64,000 nt of DNA from Aureococcus anophagefferens (GCF_000186865.1 NW_008705568.1:1273168-1337167), one strand, 5' to 3'. Numbered from the stretch's first letter, positions 1-9,411 are shown. The notes: generated by a model from the sequence alone, not told the origin. Translations and numbers: made by a program.

Positions 1-250
1 TCCTTTCTTCGCGGGCTTCTTCCTCGAGCGCGGCATGGGTCGAGCTGTGCTTCGTTGGGCTAAATCAGTGCAAGCTCTCGCTGGGCATGCCGTAGACCAT
101 GGAGATGGCTGCCCGGCATTGGCAAGGCAACATCACCCGTCCGGACAGTGCAAACTTTCGAACAGAGCAGCACAGCTCGACTCGACCCGACGCCGGCGCG
201 CCTCGGATCGTTCGCGTCGTGTACAGCCCAACTCCAACCACCAAGACACC
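1..250. other. window edge, 5' flank of the F-box gene
   Basis: No gene is supported here. The open frame running in from the left carries no recognisable domain before the ATG at 251, and its composition (mixed Arg, Gln, His, Ser) differs from the clean low-complexity start of the downstream protein. It is read as 5' UTR and promoter. Confidence 0.5.
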
Positions 251-2104
251 ATGGCGAACACTGCCGCGGTCGAGCCGGCGCGCCGCTCCACACGGGTGAA
301 ACGCCCAGCGCCCAAGGCCATCGAGTCGGACGACGAGCCGGCGCCCGCCAAGAAGCCGGTGGCCAAGAAGGCCAAGGCGCCGCCAGCGGCGAAGAAGGCG
401 GCGAAGAAGGCGAAGAAGGCGCCCGCGCCGCCCGTCGCGCTCCCGAAGCAGAGCGCGCTCGTGCGCATCCTCAGCCACGAGCACGAGCTCCTGCGCGAGG
501 TCGCGAGCTACTGCGCCTACCGCGACGTCGTCGCCCTGTCGCTCGTCGACCGCGGCGCCACGGCCCTGCTCACGGAGGTCGACGACATCTGGAAGACCTT
601 CCTCAGCGAGTGCGACGCCTGGCAGGGATACAAGAAGATCTCCGCGGACCAGCGCGAGATGACGGAGCGCGCGTACGGCGTGCGGCGGGTCTGCGCGGCG
701 CTGTCGTCCGGCCACTGCGCGGAGTGCGGCCACGGCGCCGCGTGGTTCGACACGCTGACGTGCGCGCGGACCTGCCTGCGGTGCTGGCGGTGCCTCGACA
801 GCGGCGACCACGGCACGGAGGGCGCCGCGCCGAGCCAGCTCTGCTCGTACTCCTACGCGAAGGAAAGCTACCTCATCACGGACAAGGACCTCAAGGGCGT
901 GGCGGTCCTCAAGGTCGACGACGAGACCAAGGCTCACGGCCTGATGATGACGAAGATGAGCGTCGTGCTCGTCGCCGACGCGCTGAAAGCCGCCGTCGCC
1001 AAGCACGGCTCCGAGGACACGCTCGAGGCGAAGCGGGCCATTCGAAAGGCCACGGCCCAGCTCAAGCACGACGCGAAGCTCGTCGAGTACACCACCTCCC
1101 TCAAGGCCTGGCAGGCCCAGCCCGTCGGGACGAAGAGCATGGACGACTACCCCAAGTACCCGAAGAGCCCGTCGTCGTCGGGCAAGTGGAACTTCCTGGC
1201 CCGCAACCAGCGCTGCTGGGACATGCTCAAGGTCTGCGACAAGTACGGCCTCTGGGAGGGCGTGCCGCCGCCCGCGCTCAAGCCGACGAAGCGGGCCAAG
1301 GTCTACGTCGTCACCGATTCGGACGCCGCCGCCGCGGAGAAGGCGTTCGCGAAGCACGGCACCTTCGCCGGCTGCTGGTCGAACATCTTCGAATGCGTCC
1401 ACGACATGGAGAAGTCCGGCTCCGTGCTCGTCGTCGACAAGAAGTGCGACCTGAAACTGATGGAGCCCGCGTGCGACAAGGAGAAGGTGAGCGCGACCGC
1501 GCGCGACTGCGGCTACACGGTCGGCTCGACGTCGCAGATCAACACGCTGTCGCTGAACACGACGATCAAGGTCGTCGGCACGCCGAACGGATCCATCGTG
1601 AGCAACAACGTCGCGCTCTGGGTCTCGGCGCGCGACGTCTTCGTCGACCTCGAGGGCCTGCGCGTCCGCGTCGACCCCGACGGCGGCGAGGACTGGAGCC
1701 CCTGCGTCGTCTTCGGAGGCGGCCACGTGCGAGCCGTCGACTGCGTCTTCGAGTCGGGCCCGCGCACGCGCGGGTTTACGGTCCTCGCGCACGCGCCCGT
1801 GCACCTCCTGCGCTGCACCGTGGCCAACTACGGGTCCGTCTCGCGGGCCGGGGCCGCGCTGCACTTCAGCGACATCCCCGAGGAGCCCGCCGTGCGCATC
1901 AAGGAGAACAACATCGTCACCGACTGCGTCCACCTCGGCCTCGGCGGCTACTTCATCGCGAACGAGCCCGACGACGACGACGACGAGGGGCAGGCGAAGC
2001 TCGCCGCGATCCGCAAGAAGATCGAACGCGAGAACGCCGTCCTCGCCCACACCGACGCCCCGGACTACAGCGGCATCATGGGTCACATCTACGGCGACTA
2101 CTAG
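251..2104 (+). CDS. F-box-like protein with C-terminal beta-helix
   Basis: Single exon, 617 residues from the ATG at 251, chosen because the sequence before it looks non-coding. Residues 1-65 are a Lys/Ala/Pro-rich, probably nuclear-type basic tail. Residues about 74-118 look like an F-box (ILSHEHELLREVASYC, then an IWKTFL end), which in known proteins binds Skp1 of SCF ubiquitin ligases. A Cys cluster at 156-181 (CAECG...CLRCWRC) may bind zinc. Residues about 480-580 have the short beta-strand rhythm of right-handed parallel beta-helix proteins, a combination known from FBXO11-like proteins. The C-terminus is acidic and then ends GHIYGDY. Substrate recognition in ubiquitylation is an inference from the domain pairing. 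Confidence 0.72.
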   Translation: MANTAAVEPARRSTRVKRPAPKAIESDDEPAPAKKPVAKKAKAPPAAKKAAKKAKKAPAPPVALPKQSALVRILSHEHELLREVASYCAYRDVVALSLVDRGATALLTEVDDIWKTFLSECDAWQGYKKISADQREMTERAYGVRRVCAALSSGHCAECGHGAAWFDTLTCARTCLRCWRCLDSGDHGTEGAAPSQLCSYSYAKESYLITDKDLKGVAVLKVDDETKAHGLMMTKMSVVLVADALKAAVAKHGSEDTLEAKRAIRKATAQLKHDAKLVEYTTSLKAWQAQPVGTKSMDDYPKYPKSPSSSGKWNFLARNQRCWDMLKVCDKYGLWEGVPPPALKPTKRAKVYVVTDSDAAAAEKAFAKHGTFAGCWSNIFECVHDMEKSGSVLVVDKKCDLKLMEPACDKEKVSATARDCGYTVGSTSQINTLSLNTTIKVVGTPNGSIVSNNVALWVSARDVFVDLEGLRVRVDPDGGEDWSPCVVFGGGHVRAVDCVFESGPRTRGFTVLAHAPVHLLRCTVANYGSVSRAGAALHFSDIPEEPAVRIKENNIVTDCVHLGLGGYFIANEPDDDDDEGQAKLAAIRKKIERENAVLAHTDAPDYSGIMGHIYGDY

Positions 2105-2161
2105 ACGCCCTGTGGGACCCGCGCGAGCCGTAAGTTACCTTGTTGTCAGCAGCGTCTCCCC

Positions 2162-2853
2162 CTAGAAGGACCCCTCCGCGAGCTGGCGCTTGAGCTCGCC
2201 CTCGACGTCCGGCGGCGACCAGCCCGGCGGCTTGATGATCTTGCCGTCGCTCTCGCGCTTCTCGAACTTGCCCGTCGCCGGGTTGCGCTTGGCCATGTTC
2301 GCGCCGTGGACGACGCCGAAGACCGCGGAGAGGTTCATGCCCTTCTTCGCGGCCGCGTTGAGCGAGTAGTAGTAGACCTGGAAACGACCGAAAAGGGGTT
2401 CGCGCGACGCGTTGAAACGACGACGGGGGGTTTCGCGCGCGGCGCGTCCGAAAAGAGGCACGCCGGGCGACGCGCGTCGACGAGCGCGTCGGCCTGGTCC
2501 GCGCACTTGTGGATGTCGCGCTCCGCCTCCGTCGCCTGGTCGTACTTCTCCTTGGGCAGGTCCTCGGACACGTCGATCATCGCTTTGAGCGTCGACTTCG
2601 ACTCCGCGGGGGACATGACCGTCGCGAGGAGCTCCATGGTCTCGTCTAAAATCATCTTCGCGATGAACTTGACCTCGTCGGTCGTCATGGGGATCGGGCG
2701 GTCCGGCGTCGGCTGGCCCGCCTCCTGCGTGAACTCGCGCACGGCCTCGGCGTCGGTCTGGCCTGCTGCGGGCTTCGTGCTCAGCGAGCCCATGGACTTC
2801 TTGACCGTGTCCGCCATCTCCGCGACCGTCGACGGCTTGAGCAGCTTATCCAT
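2162..2853 (-). CDS. MazG/PRA-PH-like nucleotide pyrophosphohydrolase
   Basis: Two exons, complement(join(2162..2377,2476..2853)), 197 residues. The spliced protein reads DALVD-VYYYSLNAAAKK and then VHGANMAKR, DGKIIKPPGW and PPDVEGEL. This matches the all-alpha PRA-PH/MazG-type phosphohydrolases (often annotated Cof-like) that remove pyrophosphate from nucleotides. The split falls inside the helix carrying the conserved acidic residues and is restored exactly by the intron model. The ATG at 2853 faces the ATG of the next gene 137 bp away, suggesting a shared divergent promoter. Homologues are mostly bacterial or phage, so transfer is possible but not shown. The exact substrate is unknown. Confidence 0.75.
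2378..2475 (-). other. 98-bp spliceosomal intron, GC-AG type
   Basis: On the minus strand the intron begins GCGCGTCG after the Asp codon GAC and ends TTTCCAG before GTCTAC. Phase 0. It joins DALVD to VYYYSLN, the spacing expected for the enzyme family. There is no target duplication and no introner core, so it is an ordinary intron. Confidence 0.7.
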
Positions 2854-2990
2854 TGCAAATCACTTCTAGCTGCGTGAAGCTTGAAAATCTCAGATTTTGC
2901 CTTTGGCGAGCGACCCGAGCTCCTCGAGAGGCGTCTCGAGAGCCGCCGAACCGGCCCCTGAAACACACAGACCCGGTCCCCGTCCCCCCC

Positions 2991-4155
2991 ATGGACGCCA
3001 TCCCGACCGCTCCGAGCGCCGCGGCGCCGCCCGCGGCGCCCCGGGAGCCCGCACCGGGCCCCGACGTCGACATGGTGGCTTCGCCGCCGCCGGATTCGCA
3101 GAGCGCCGCCGCCGAGCGCCCGGCGCCCGCCGCGCCCGCGCCCGCCGCGCCGAAGACCGAGGACGCGCCGCCCCCCGCGGCGACGACGATGCGCGTGCTC
3201 GTGCGGTTCGCGGGCGCCGAGGACGCGCCGGGCGTCGTCGTGCTCGCGCCGGACGACTCGTCCGTCGCGGCGCTCCGGAGCCTCGTCGCGGCCTGTGTGG
3301 AACTCAAATCTTCAACCCGACCGTTTCGACGCAAGGCTTTCTGCTGTGCTTCGAGAACTCGACGAGAGCAATCGATTCGTCCAAAAATCAGCCGAATCGA
3401 CTTCGATTTGACCGAGATAGAGAGTTCCGAAGTTTGGTGGGGACCCCCCAAACCAGCGGTTGATTTCCGCACAGGTCGCGGCCCGGGTCGCGGACCGCTT
3501 CGGCCCCGGCGCCAAGGTCGCGGCGCTCGCCCTCGACCGGACGCCCGTGCGCGGCGCCTTCGCGTGCTACGACGACGCGGTCTTCACGGCGACGGTGTCG
3601 CGCGACGCGGAGACGCAGGTCGGCGCGGGCGCGCGGCACGACGACGAGGCCTCGGACGACGACGGCCCGCCGAAGCTCATCCCCCGCGTGGAGGTCGCGC
3701 CGCCCGCGGACGACCGCGAGCTCCGGGCGACGGCGCGGCTCCTCTACGCGGAGCTCAGCCTCCTCACGGAGGGCCGCGACAAGGGCTACAAGACGAACGT
3801 GCGCCTCGCGCTCGCGCGCGCGGGCTGGCAGGTCAACGACGAGTCGAACCAGGAGCTCGGCGCGAAGCCGCCCGCCGGGTGGCCGGCCGTGGGCCGCATC
3901 CTCGAGCGGTCCAAGAACGCGTCGAAGACGTCGATCCGCACGATCACGGGCTCCAACGGCGTCGTGCGCTACCTCGAGCTCATCGCCAACGGCGCGTCGG
4001 ACGTCGCGGCCGGCGGCCGGAAGCGCAAGGCGGCGCCCGCGCCCGCCTACGACGACGAGTCGGACTCGCCCCTCATCGAGGCCAAGGCCGAGAGCGCGTT
4101 CGCCGCGCCCGTCTGGAAGTTCGCCGCGATGGCCGAGGCCCAGCTCAACGCCTAG
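2991..4155 (+). CDS. unrecognised protein split by an introner
   Basis: Exons 2991..3284 and 3475..4155, 324 residues. The start ATG at 2991 follows a short leader. Residues 1-65 are Ala/Pro-rich. A folded stretch then begins at MRVLVRFAG and continues across the splice (SLVAARVADRFGPGAKVAALALD). The middle (DDRELRATARLLYAEL to RYLELIANGAS) looks helical, followed by a basic KRKAA patch and an acidic tail. I do not recognise the family. The exon junction is phase 0 and rebuilds uninterrupted sequence across the insertion, which supports the gene being real. An N-terminal ubiquitin-like fold is possible but weak. Confidence 0.7.
3293..3474 (+). mobile_element. introner element 1, CTGTG subfamily
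   Basis: 182 bp with terminal inverted repeats CTGTGTGGAA / TTCCGCACAG, flanked by the 8-bp duplication GTCGCGGC at 3285-3292 and 3475-3482. The intron runs 3285-3474. Its GT is the first two bases of the left duplication and its AG is the last two of the element. Removing it leaves one copy of the duplicated target and restores frame (phase 0). The shared core GTCCAAAAATCAGCCGAA lies near the middle. The core runs in the sense direction of the host gene. Confidence 0.93.
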
Positions 4156-4303
4156 GGCGTAAGTGGAATTGCAATCGGGACTCGTGAGGTAGCTCCGAAG
4201 ACGTCGGGTGCGCACGCGACCCCTTCAACTCGGGTTCAATCGGTATTTCGTTGAGTTTTGGGGCTGCTGCGCTATGAGCTCGTGACATTGTGATGAGTGC
4301 GAG

Positions 4304-5656
4304 ATGACCCAGCCTCTTGCCCGCCGCCGCCGGCGCGCGGCGGCGCTCTGCGCGCTGGGCGCCACGCACGCGGCGCGCTACTGCCCCGTCGCGTCCAACG
4401 GCACGTCGGCGCGGGACCGCTGCGTCGGCCGCGAGCTCGAGCTGCAGATCTGGAACGACGCGGGCCGGGCCGTCGTCGTCCACCGCGTCGACGCGCGCGG
4501 CCGCGAGCACACGGGCATCTTCCTGGCGCCGGGCGCCGTCGTGCGGCGCCTCGGCTGCGAGGGCACGCTCTGGCGCGCGCGGCGCACGGAGGGGCTGCCG
4601 TCGCGGGGCCGCGTGATCGCCGAGCGGTACCAAGGGGCGGAGACCGGCGACGACGCGGTGGAAACGCTCGTCGCGTCCGTGTCGGACCGGGCGCTCGACG
4701 CGAAGCACGGCGACGCCGGCGGCGAGCGCTGGCGCGTCGGTGCCTGCGACGCGCTGCCGCAGACGGCGACGTACTTTTCGTCGTACCGCGAGCGCGGCGC
4801 GGCCTTCGAGCTCGAGGTCGTCCGCGGCAACTGCGAGAGCCGCGCCCGGGAGAACGCGACGGAGCCCCTCGCCGGGCCCGAGATCTTCGCCGACGTGACC
4901 ATCGACCTCCTCGAGAGCTTCCGGGGCGGCAAGGAGGTGTCGTTCGAAGTCAAGCGCAAGGTCGTCTGCGGCGTCTGCGGCGGCCGCGGCGCGCTGCCGG
5001 AGAAGCTCGCGCCCTGCGGCCGCTGCGCCGAGGGCGGCGTGCGCCGCGCGGCCTGGGCCCCGGGCGCCGCGGTCGACGGGCGGCGGTCGACGGTCTGCGG
5101 GAGCTGCCAGGGCTGGGGCGAGACGTGGGCGCCCGGCGACGCGTGCCCGCACTGCCACGGCGCGCGGCTCGTGCCCGAGGAGCGCTGGTTCCGCATCCTG
5201 CTCCCCCAGGGCGTCTACGACGGCTGGGAGCTGCGCCGCGAAAGCCTCGGGGACACGAAATTGGAGCCGGCGCGCGGGCCCTTACAAGCCCAAATCGAGC
5301 CGGGCCCCCTCGTGCTGCGCGTCCACGTGGAGAGTCACGACAACTTCACGCGCGTCGGCGACGACCTGGTCATCGACGACGACCTCGACGCCGCGGAGAT
5401 GCTCTGGGGCTTCGTCCGCGTCTACGAGCACCTCGACGGGAGCCTCGTGGCCGTGGAGCGGAAGGAGCCCGCGCCGCCGGGCACGGAGATCCGCGTCGAG
5501 AAGCGCGGCTTCCGCCACTTCGACGCAGCCGACGGGCCGACGGAGGCCTGGGGCGACCTGGTCATTCGCCTCGGCCTCGCGGTGCCGTCCACGGACGGCG
5601 ACCAGCACGGCAAGGAGAAGCGGACCTTCTACGAGACCCTCGTCGGCGGGATTTAA
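4304..5656 (+). CDS. DnaJ-type zinc-finger protein without J domain
   Basis: 450 residues, single exon. Four CxxCxGxG-like motifs (CGVCGGRG, CGRCAEGG, CGSCQGWG, CPHCHGAR) between about 222 and 288 form a DnaJ Cys-rich zinc-binding domain, followed by a DnaJ C-terminal substrate-binding region up to WGDLVIRLGL. The N-terminal J domain with its HPD motif is absent. Instead residues about 45-95 (ELQIWNDAGRAVVVHR to GTLWRARR) resemble the VHL beta domain, a guess from pattern only. A basic stretch and short hydrophobic stretch at the N-terminus and several Cys suggest entry into the ER. Type I Hsp40s deliver substrates to Hsp70. Without a J domain this protein could bind clients but not stimulate Hsp70. 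Confidence 0.75.
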   Translation: MTQPLARRRRRAAALCALGATHAARYCPVASNGTSARDRCVGRELELQIWNDAGRAVVVHRVDARGREHTGIFLAPGAVVRRLGCEGTLWRARRTEGLPSRGRVIAERYQGAETGDDAVETLVASVSDRALDAKHGDAGGERWRVGACDALPQTATYFSSYRERGAAFELEVVRGNCESRARENATEPLAGPEIFADVTIDLLESFRGGKEVSFEVKRKVVCGVCGGRGALPEKLAPCGRCAEGGVRRAAWAPGAAVDGRRSTVCGSCQGWGETWAPGDACPHCHGARLVPEERWFRILLPQGVYDGWELRRESLGDTKLEPARGPLQAQIEPGPLVLRVHVESHDNFTRVGDDLVIDDDLDAAEMLWGFVRVYEHLDGSLVAVERKEPAPPGTEIRVEKRGFRHFDAADGPTEAWGDLVIRLGLAVPSTDGDQHGKEKRTFYETLVGGI

Positions 5657-5661
5657 GGGGC

Positions 5662-7074
5662 CTAGCCGCAGCAGAACAGGCCGTCGGGGATCGTCGCGCA
5701 CTGGTCCTCGGCGACCATCGTCGGCGCCGCGGCGAGCGCGGGCGCCAAGGAGTCCGCGACGCAGCCCGCGTCGAACTTCGGGCAGCCGATGCCCAGGAGC
5801 ACGTGGTCCACGGCGAGGTCCCGCGCGACGGCCGACACGTTCTCCGCGTCGTCGAAGTCGACGGCCACGGCCGCGCCGTCGACGTCGAACGCCGCGCGGC
5901 GCCACGACCGGCCCGGCTCCGCGAGGTCCAAGTCGTACATGTGCTCCGGGTGCAGGTTGAAGTGCCAGAACGCGTCGGCGGAGCAGGCCGTCCAGCGGCC
6001 CTCGAAGGCGTAGTCCGCGGGCACGAGCAGCCGCCGCTCGCCGCCGCCGGCCGCCGCGTCGACCAAAAGCGCCGCGGCGACGTCGTCGGGCAGGTCGCGC
6101 ACCGCGCTCCGGTGGTACGCGTCGCCGACGGCCGCCAGGGCCTCGGCCAGGTCCCAGGAGAGCACGTAGGCGTTGCCCTGGGCGAAGTCCGGGTAGGCGT
6201 CCGCCGGGTAGGCGCCGCGCGAGACGACCCAGGCCTTGTTCGCCCGGAGCCAGAGGTCGTCGGGCACGCCGTCGGGCGCCCGGGGCACCGACTCGGCCCG
6301 GGGCACGCGCATGGCCGCGCCGTCGACGAAGAGGCCGCCGTAGAGCCGCGACGGCGGGCCCGTGGCGAAGAGGAGCCGGGCCGTGCGCTCGAGCCGGAGG
6401 TAGACGTCGTCGTTCGCCCGCAGCGTGTACCAGCTGCCGCAGACGCGCGCGCCCCAGCGGAAGATGGCGACGGTCTTGTGGAACGTGGCGGCGTAGGACT
6501 CCGTGAAGTTGCAGACGCGGACGTCGCGGTGGGCCGCCATCTCGTTCACGAAGGCCGCGGGCAGCTCGCCGTCTTTTGGGACCGCGGCGAAGAAGCGGAC
6601 GACGGCGGACGCGGCGCCCGCGGCTCTGGCCCAGGTCGCGCGGATGGCCCGCCGGTGGGCGCCGTTGCCCGCGCCGGAGACGACGCCGAGCGCGATGGCC
6701 GCGCGCGCCGCGCCGCAGGCGTAAAGCGGGTCGAGGCCCGGGCCGAGCGGCAGCGCGTCGTACGACTGGGGAGAGCTCCCCGGCGCCGCGAAGGGGCCCG
6801 GCGGCCGCAGCGGGCCGCGCGCGGCGCCGCCGTCGTCGACCTCGCGCCGGCGCGCGATGTCGCGCGCGCGCATGGCCACCCAGCGCACCCAGCGAGCCTC
6901 GCAGGTCTCGGCGTCCTGAGAAGACCGCGCGCAGTTTTCTTTGAAGATGACGCCGTCGTTCGCGGACTGTGCCCAGGCCTCCTCGATGTCCAGCGCCGTC
7001 GGCGCCATGATGCGCGTGCACGCCGCCGAGGCGAGGCACAGCAGCGCGACGCCACGCCTCTGCGACGCCGCCAT
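5662..7074 (-). CDS. beta-1,3-galactosyltransferase-like GT31 glycosyltransferase
   Basis: 470 residues from the ATG at 7074 (an in-frame ATG 12 codons upstream is less likely). A hydrophobic N-terminal segment (GVALLCLASAACT) would act as signal anchor for a type II Golgi enzyme. Family marks include RRAIRATWARA, the metal-binding RANDDVYL, and YPDFAQGNAYVLSWDLA, equivalent to the YPxYxxGxGYxxS motif of GT31. The C-terminus is Cys-containing and ends GLFCCG. It should transfer a sugar from a UDP-sugar to glycoprotein or glycolipid acceptors; donor and linkage cannot be told. The stop is only 5 bp from the stop of the convergent zinc-finger gene. Confidence 0.78.
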   Translation of the reverse strand: MAASQRRGVALLCLASAACTRIMAPTALDIEEAWAQSANDGVIFKENCARSSQDAETCEARWVRWVAMRARDIARRREVDDGGAARGPLRPPGPFAAPGSSPQSYDALPLGPGLDPLYACGAARAAIALGVVSGAGNGAHRRAIRATWARAAGAASAVVRFFAAVPKDGELPAAFVNEMAAHRDVRVCNFTESYAATFHKTVAIFRWGARVCGSWYTLRANDDVYLRLERTARLLFATGPPSRLYGGLFVDGAAMRVPRAESVPRAPDGVPDDLWLRANKAWVVSRGAYPADAYPDFAQGNAYVLSWDLAEALAAVGDAYHRSAVRDLPDDVAAALLVDAAAGGGERRLLVPADYAFEGRWTACSADAFWHFNLHPEHMYDLDLAEPGRSWRRAAFDVDGAAVAVDFDDAENVSAVARDLAVDHVLLGIGCPKFDAGCVADSLAPALAAAPTMVAEDQCATIPDGLFCCG

Positions 7075-7232
7075 GCTTTGTGGAAGCCGTTCAACGTGGC
7101 GGCGCGGCAAACCGCAAGCGCGCCAGCGTATAGTTGTGTGTGTCGACGGCCAATCGCGGTGTCGCCTCGCGTCGTCGCGGGAAGCCGCCTTTGTCCTCTC
7201 GTCGCCCGCGCCGCGCCGCGCCGGCGGAGCCC

Positions 7233-7622
7233 ATGGACGAGTTCCCGGACTACGACCACCCGGTGACGAACGGCACGTCGTCCATCGACGCCGAGCTCCA
7301 GGCCAAGTGGGACGAGGAGATCCGCGTGCGCGAGGCCAAGGAGGCCGAGGTGCTCGCGACGAACCTCGCCGAGGCCAAGGCGGCCCTCGAGGCCTTCGAG
7401 GAGGAGCGCGAGGTCAAGATGCGCGCGTCCATGCAGACGAACCGCGAGAAGGAGCAGGTGCTCATGGAGCAGCTCGCCGCCGAGGGCGAGGGCGAGAACC
7501 CCTGGGAGCGCATCGTGAGCCTCGTGGACCTCCAGGCGTCGACGTCCGACGAGAACATGGACACGAGCCGCATGCGCCAGGTCTTCATCCAGCTGAAGAA
7601 CAACCCGCCCGCGTCGCCGTGA
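7233..7622 (+). CDS. clathrin light chain
   Basis: 129 residues. The start ATG at 7233 opens MDEFPDYDHPV. An acidic N-terminus is followed by a long charged helix (about 30-85, WDEEIRVREAKEAEVLATNL). The C-terminal signature NPWERIVSLVDLQ and DTSRMRQVFIQLKNNPP is characteristic of clathrin light chains. The central helix binds clathrin heavy chain on coated vesicles and regulates lattice assembly. The length is short compared with animal light chains (about 210-240) but typical of protist versions. It diverges from the GT31 gene with 158 bp between start codons. Confidence 0.88.
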   Translation: MDEFPDYDHPVTNGTSSIDAELQAKWDEEIRVREAKEAEVLATNLAEAKAALEAFEEEREVKMRASMQTNREKEQVLMEQLAAEGEGENPWERIVSLVDLQASTSDENMDTSRMRQVFIQLKNNPPASP

Positions 7623-7682
7623 GTTTCGAGACGCGCGGACGCCGCGGCGCGCAAAAGTAAGGGCCTTACCCGACCACGCGCG

Positions 7683-9233
7683 TTACGCGAGGGGCTTGGA
7701 CCCCAGGGGGAAGAGGATCCGGCTCAGCGTCGGCTCGACGGGCGCGAAGCGGAGCTCCACGCCAAAGTCCGCGCGGAACCGGCGGTGCGCGCCGTCCTTG
7801 CACGCTTTGTCCAAATCCGCCTTGCCGAGCGTCAGGACGCCGCCGTCGACGAAGGCCGTGTGGAACCAGAAGGAAAAGTCGGCCTTGCCCCGCGCGTAGG
7901 GCCCCCGCCGGTGGAACGTGACCTTGACCTCGTCGACGACGGCCGCGCCGAAGGGCAGCGGCAGAGAAACGAGCGCCGCGGGCGCTCTGAAAGACCGCGC
8001 GCCGCCCGCGGCCTTGAGCAGGTCCGCGGACCGGTACTCGAAGTCGCGGCAGGCGATGGTGAAGCACGGCTCGTAGTGCCGGCCCAGCAGGTCGTTCGGT
8101 CGGACGTTGCGGAGGTTGACCTCGGCGACGGCCAACACGACCGGCGGCGGCAGGTGGCCGCGGTGGCCCCGCGCCTGGCGCCGGTTCTCGGCGTTCCAGG
8201 CCGGGTCCACGAGGTGCCGCGGCGCCCGGCCCGCGACGAGGAACCGCTCGGGGTGGGCCTCGAGCGACGCGAGCGCCGCGCGCGCGGCGTCGAAGCCGGT
8301 CTTCCCGTTGACCTTCGGCGGCGCCGCGTCGTCGGGCGCGCGGGCCGCGACGCGCGGGGGCTTCGGGCCCAGCGAGGCGCAGGCGCGCAGGGGCGTCGCG
8401 TCGCCGGACGAGGCCGCGGGCGCCGTGAGGCTCGCGCGGAGCTCCCGCGGCGGCGCGGCGTCGTCGTCGTCCGTCTCCGACGCGTCGCCGTCGTCGGAGG
8501 CGCCGTCGAGCGGCGGCGCGGGCGTTCTGGGACTTGCGGACGCGTCCGAGGACCGCGCGGGCAGGCTCAGCGGCGCCCGCCGGTCCAGCAGCGCCCGGAA
8601 GTAGCGGACGAAGCGCCGCTGCGACGGGATCGTCACGCCCTTCACGTTCTCCGTGCGCGCGAAGCCGTAGAAGCGCATGGCGTCGTCGGCGTCGTCCCAC
8701 TGGCCGCTCCACAGGAGGTAGGCGCTCAGCATGACGCCCGTGCGGCCCTTGCCCGCCTTGCAGTGCACCGCGGCGACGGCCCCGGCGTCCGCCTGCAGGA
8801 AGTCGTCGACGTCCGCGCAGAAGAAGAAGAACATGCCCAGGGGCGGCGGCGCGTGGTCCTGGAAGGGGAACCGACAGAAGGCGCCGCCGAAGCGGTCCGG
8901 GCCGTAGGACCGCTCCGCGCAGAGGTTGTAGAGCCGGTAGCGGCCGGAGCCGTGCCGCTCCTCGAAGAGGCGCTCGAGCTCCGCGCCGTCGTTGCGGTAC
9001 ATGGCCTCGCGCTCGGCCGCGGGGAAGCCCATGGCGACGAGCCGCGGCGTCACGTAGGTCAGGTCGAGGTCGTAGCCGTCCTCGCGGAAGCGCCGCTTCT
9101 TCTTGCTCACTAGGGACCGCAGCGTGTCCTCGAGGAAGTTGCGCCGCGGCGGGGGGCGGCTCGGGGCCGCGACGGGCGCGTCCGCCAGGGCCGTCGGCGA
9201 CTCGCTCCGGCGCCAGGGCCGGAGCATGACCAT
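7683..9233 (-). CDS. PTEN: PTEN-like phosphoinositide 3-phosphatase
   Basis: 516 residues. The catalytic P-loop HCKAGKGRTG at 157-166 is identical to human PTEN, including the Cys nucleophile, both Lys and the Arg that select 3-phosphorylated inositol lipids. The basic N-terminal patch SKKKRRF (43-49) corresponds to the PIP2-binding motif. An acidic, Ser-rich insertion follows the phosphatase domain (about 220-330). A C2 domain then runs to the end (FRAPAALVSLPLPFG to FSFWFHTAFVDGG, matching the FW-N-F strand of PTEN C2). Expected to convert PIP3 to PI(4,5)P2 at membranes. The canonical C-terminal PDZ-binding tail is not evident. Confidence 0.93.
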   Translation of the reverse strand: MVMLRPWRRSESPTALADAPVAAPSRPPPRRNFLEDTLRSLVSKKKRRFREDGYDLDLTYVTPRLVAMGFPAAEREAMYRNDGAELERLFEERHGSGRYRLYNLCAERSYGPDRFGGAFCRFPFQDHAPPPLGMFFFFCADVDDFLQADAGAVAAVHCKAGKGRTGVMLSAYLLWSGQWDDADDAMRFYGFARTENVKGVTIPSQRRFVRYFRALLDRRAPLSLPARSSDASASPRTPAPPLDGASDDGDASETDDDDAAPPRELRASLTAPAASSGDATPLRACASLGPKPPRVAARAPDDAAPPKVNGKTGFDAARAALASLEAHPERFLVAGRAPRHLVDPAWNAENRRQARGHRGHLPPPVVLAVAEVNLRNVRPNDLLGRHYEPCFTIACRDFEYRSADLLKAAGGARSFRAPAALVSLPLPFGAAVVDEVKVTFHRRGPYARGKADFSFWFHTAFVDGGVLTLGKADLDKACKDGAHRRFRADFGVELRFAPVEPTLSRILFPLGSKPLA

Positions 9234-9411
9234 ATGCGATGCGGCGCGGACGAGTGGTCGCGCCGCGCAATTGCCTGAGGCGATTCGATTCTCACGACCG
9301 GTCCATGAAGCTCGGTTGCCGCGGAGTTGAGGAACCAGGGCCGTGCGCCACTGGTACGCAAAGGCAGAGAGAGAGAAGCATAAAGAAAAGAAGGGGGGGA
9401 GCGGCGTGGGG

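Noticed and set aside
35..250. 72-residue N-terminal extension of the F-box protein
   Set aside because: Composition unlike the rest; the ATG at 251 begins a typical basic tail.
65..2086. Long minus-strand open frame opposite the F-box gene
   Set aside because: Shadow of a GC-rich coding strand: no domains, Arg/Val/Leu/Asp-rich composition, and the plus-strand frame has clear motifs.
2378..2475. Intron of the nucleotide pyrophosphohydrolase gene as an eleventh introner
   Set aside because: No 8-bp duplication, no terminal inverted repeat and no core sequence.
3295..3474. GTGTGG at the element edge as the 5' splice site of introners
   Set aside because: It breaks the reading frame in copies 1 and 3. 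The duplication-derived GT or GC keeps frame in all ten.
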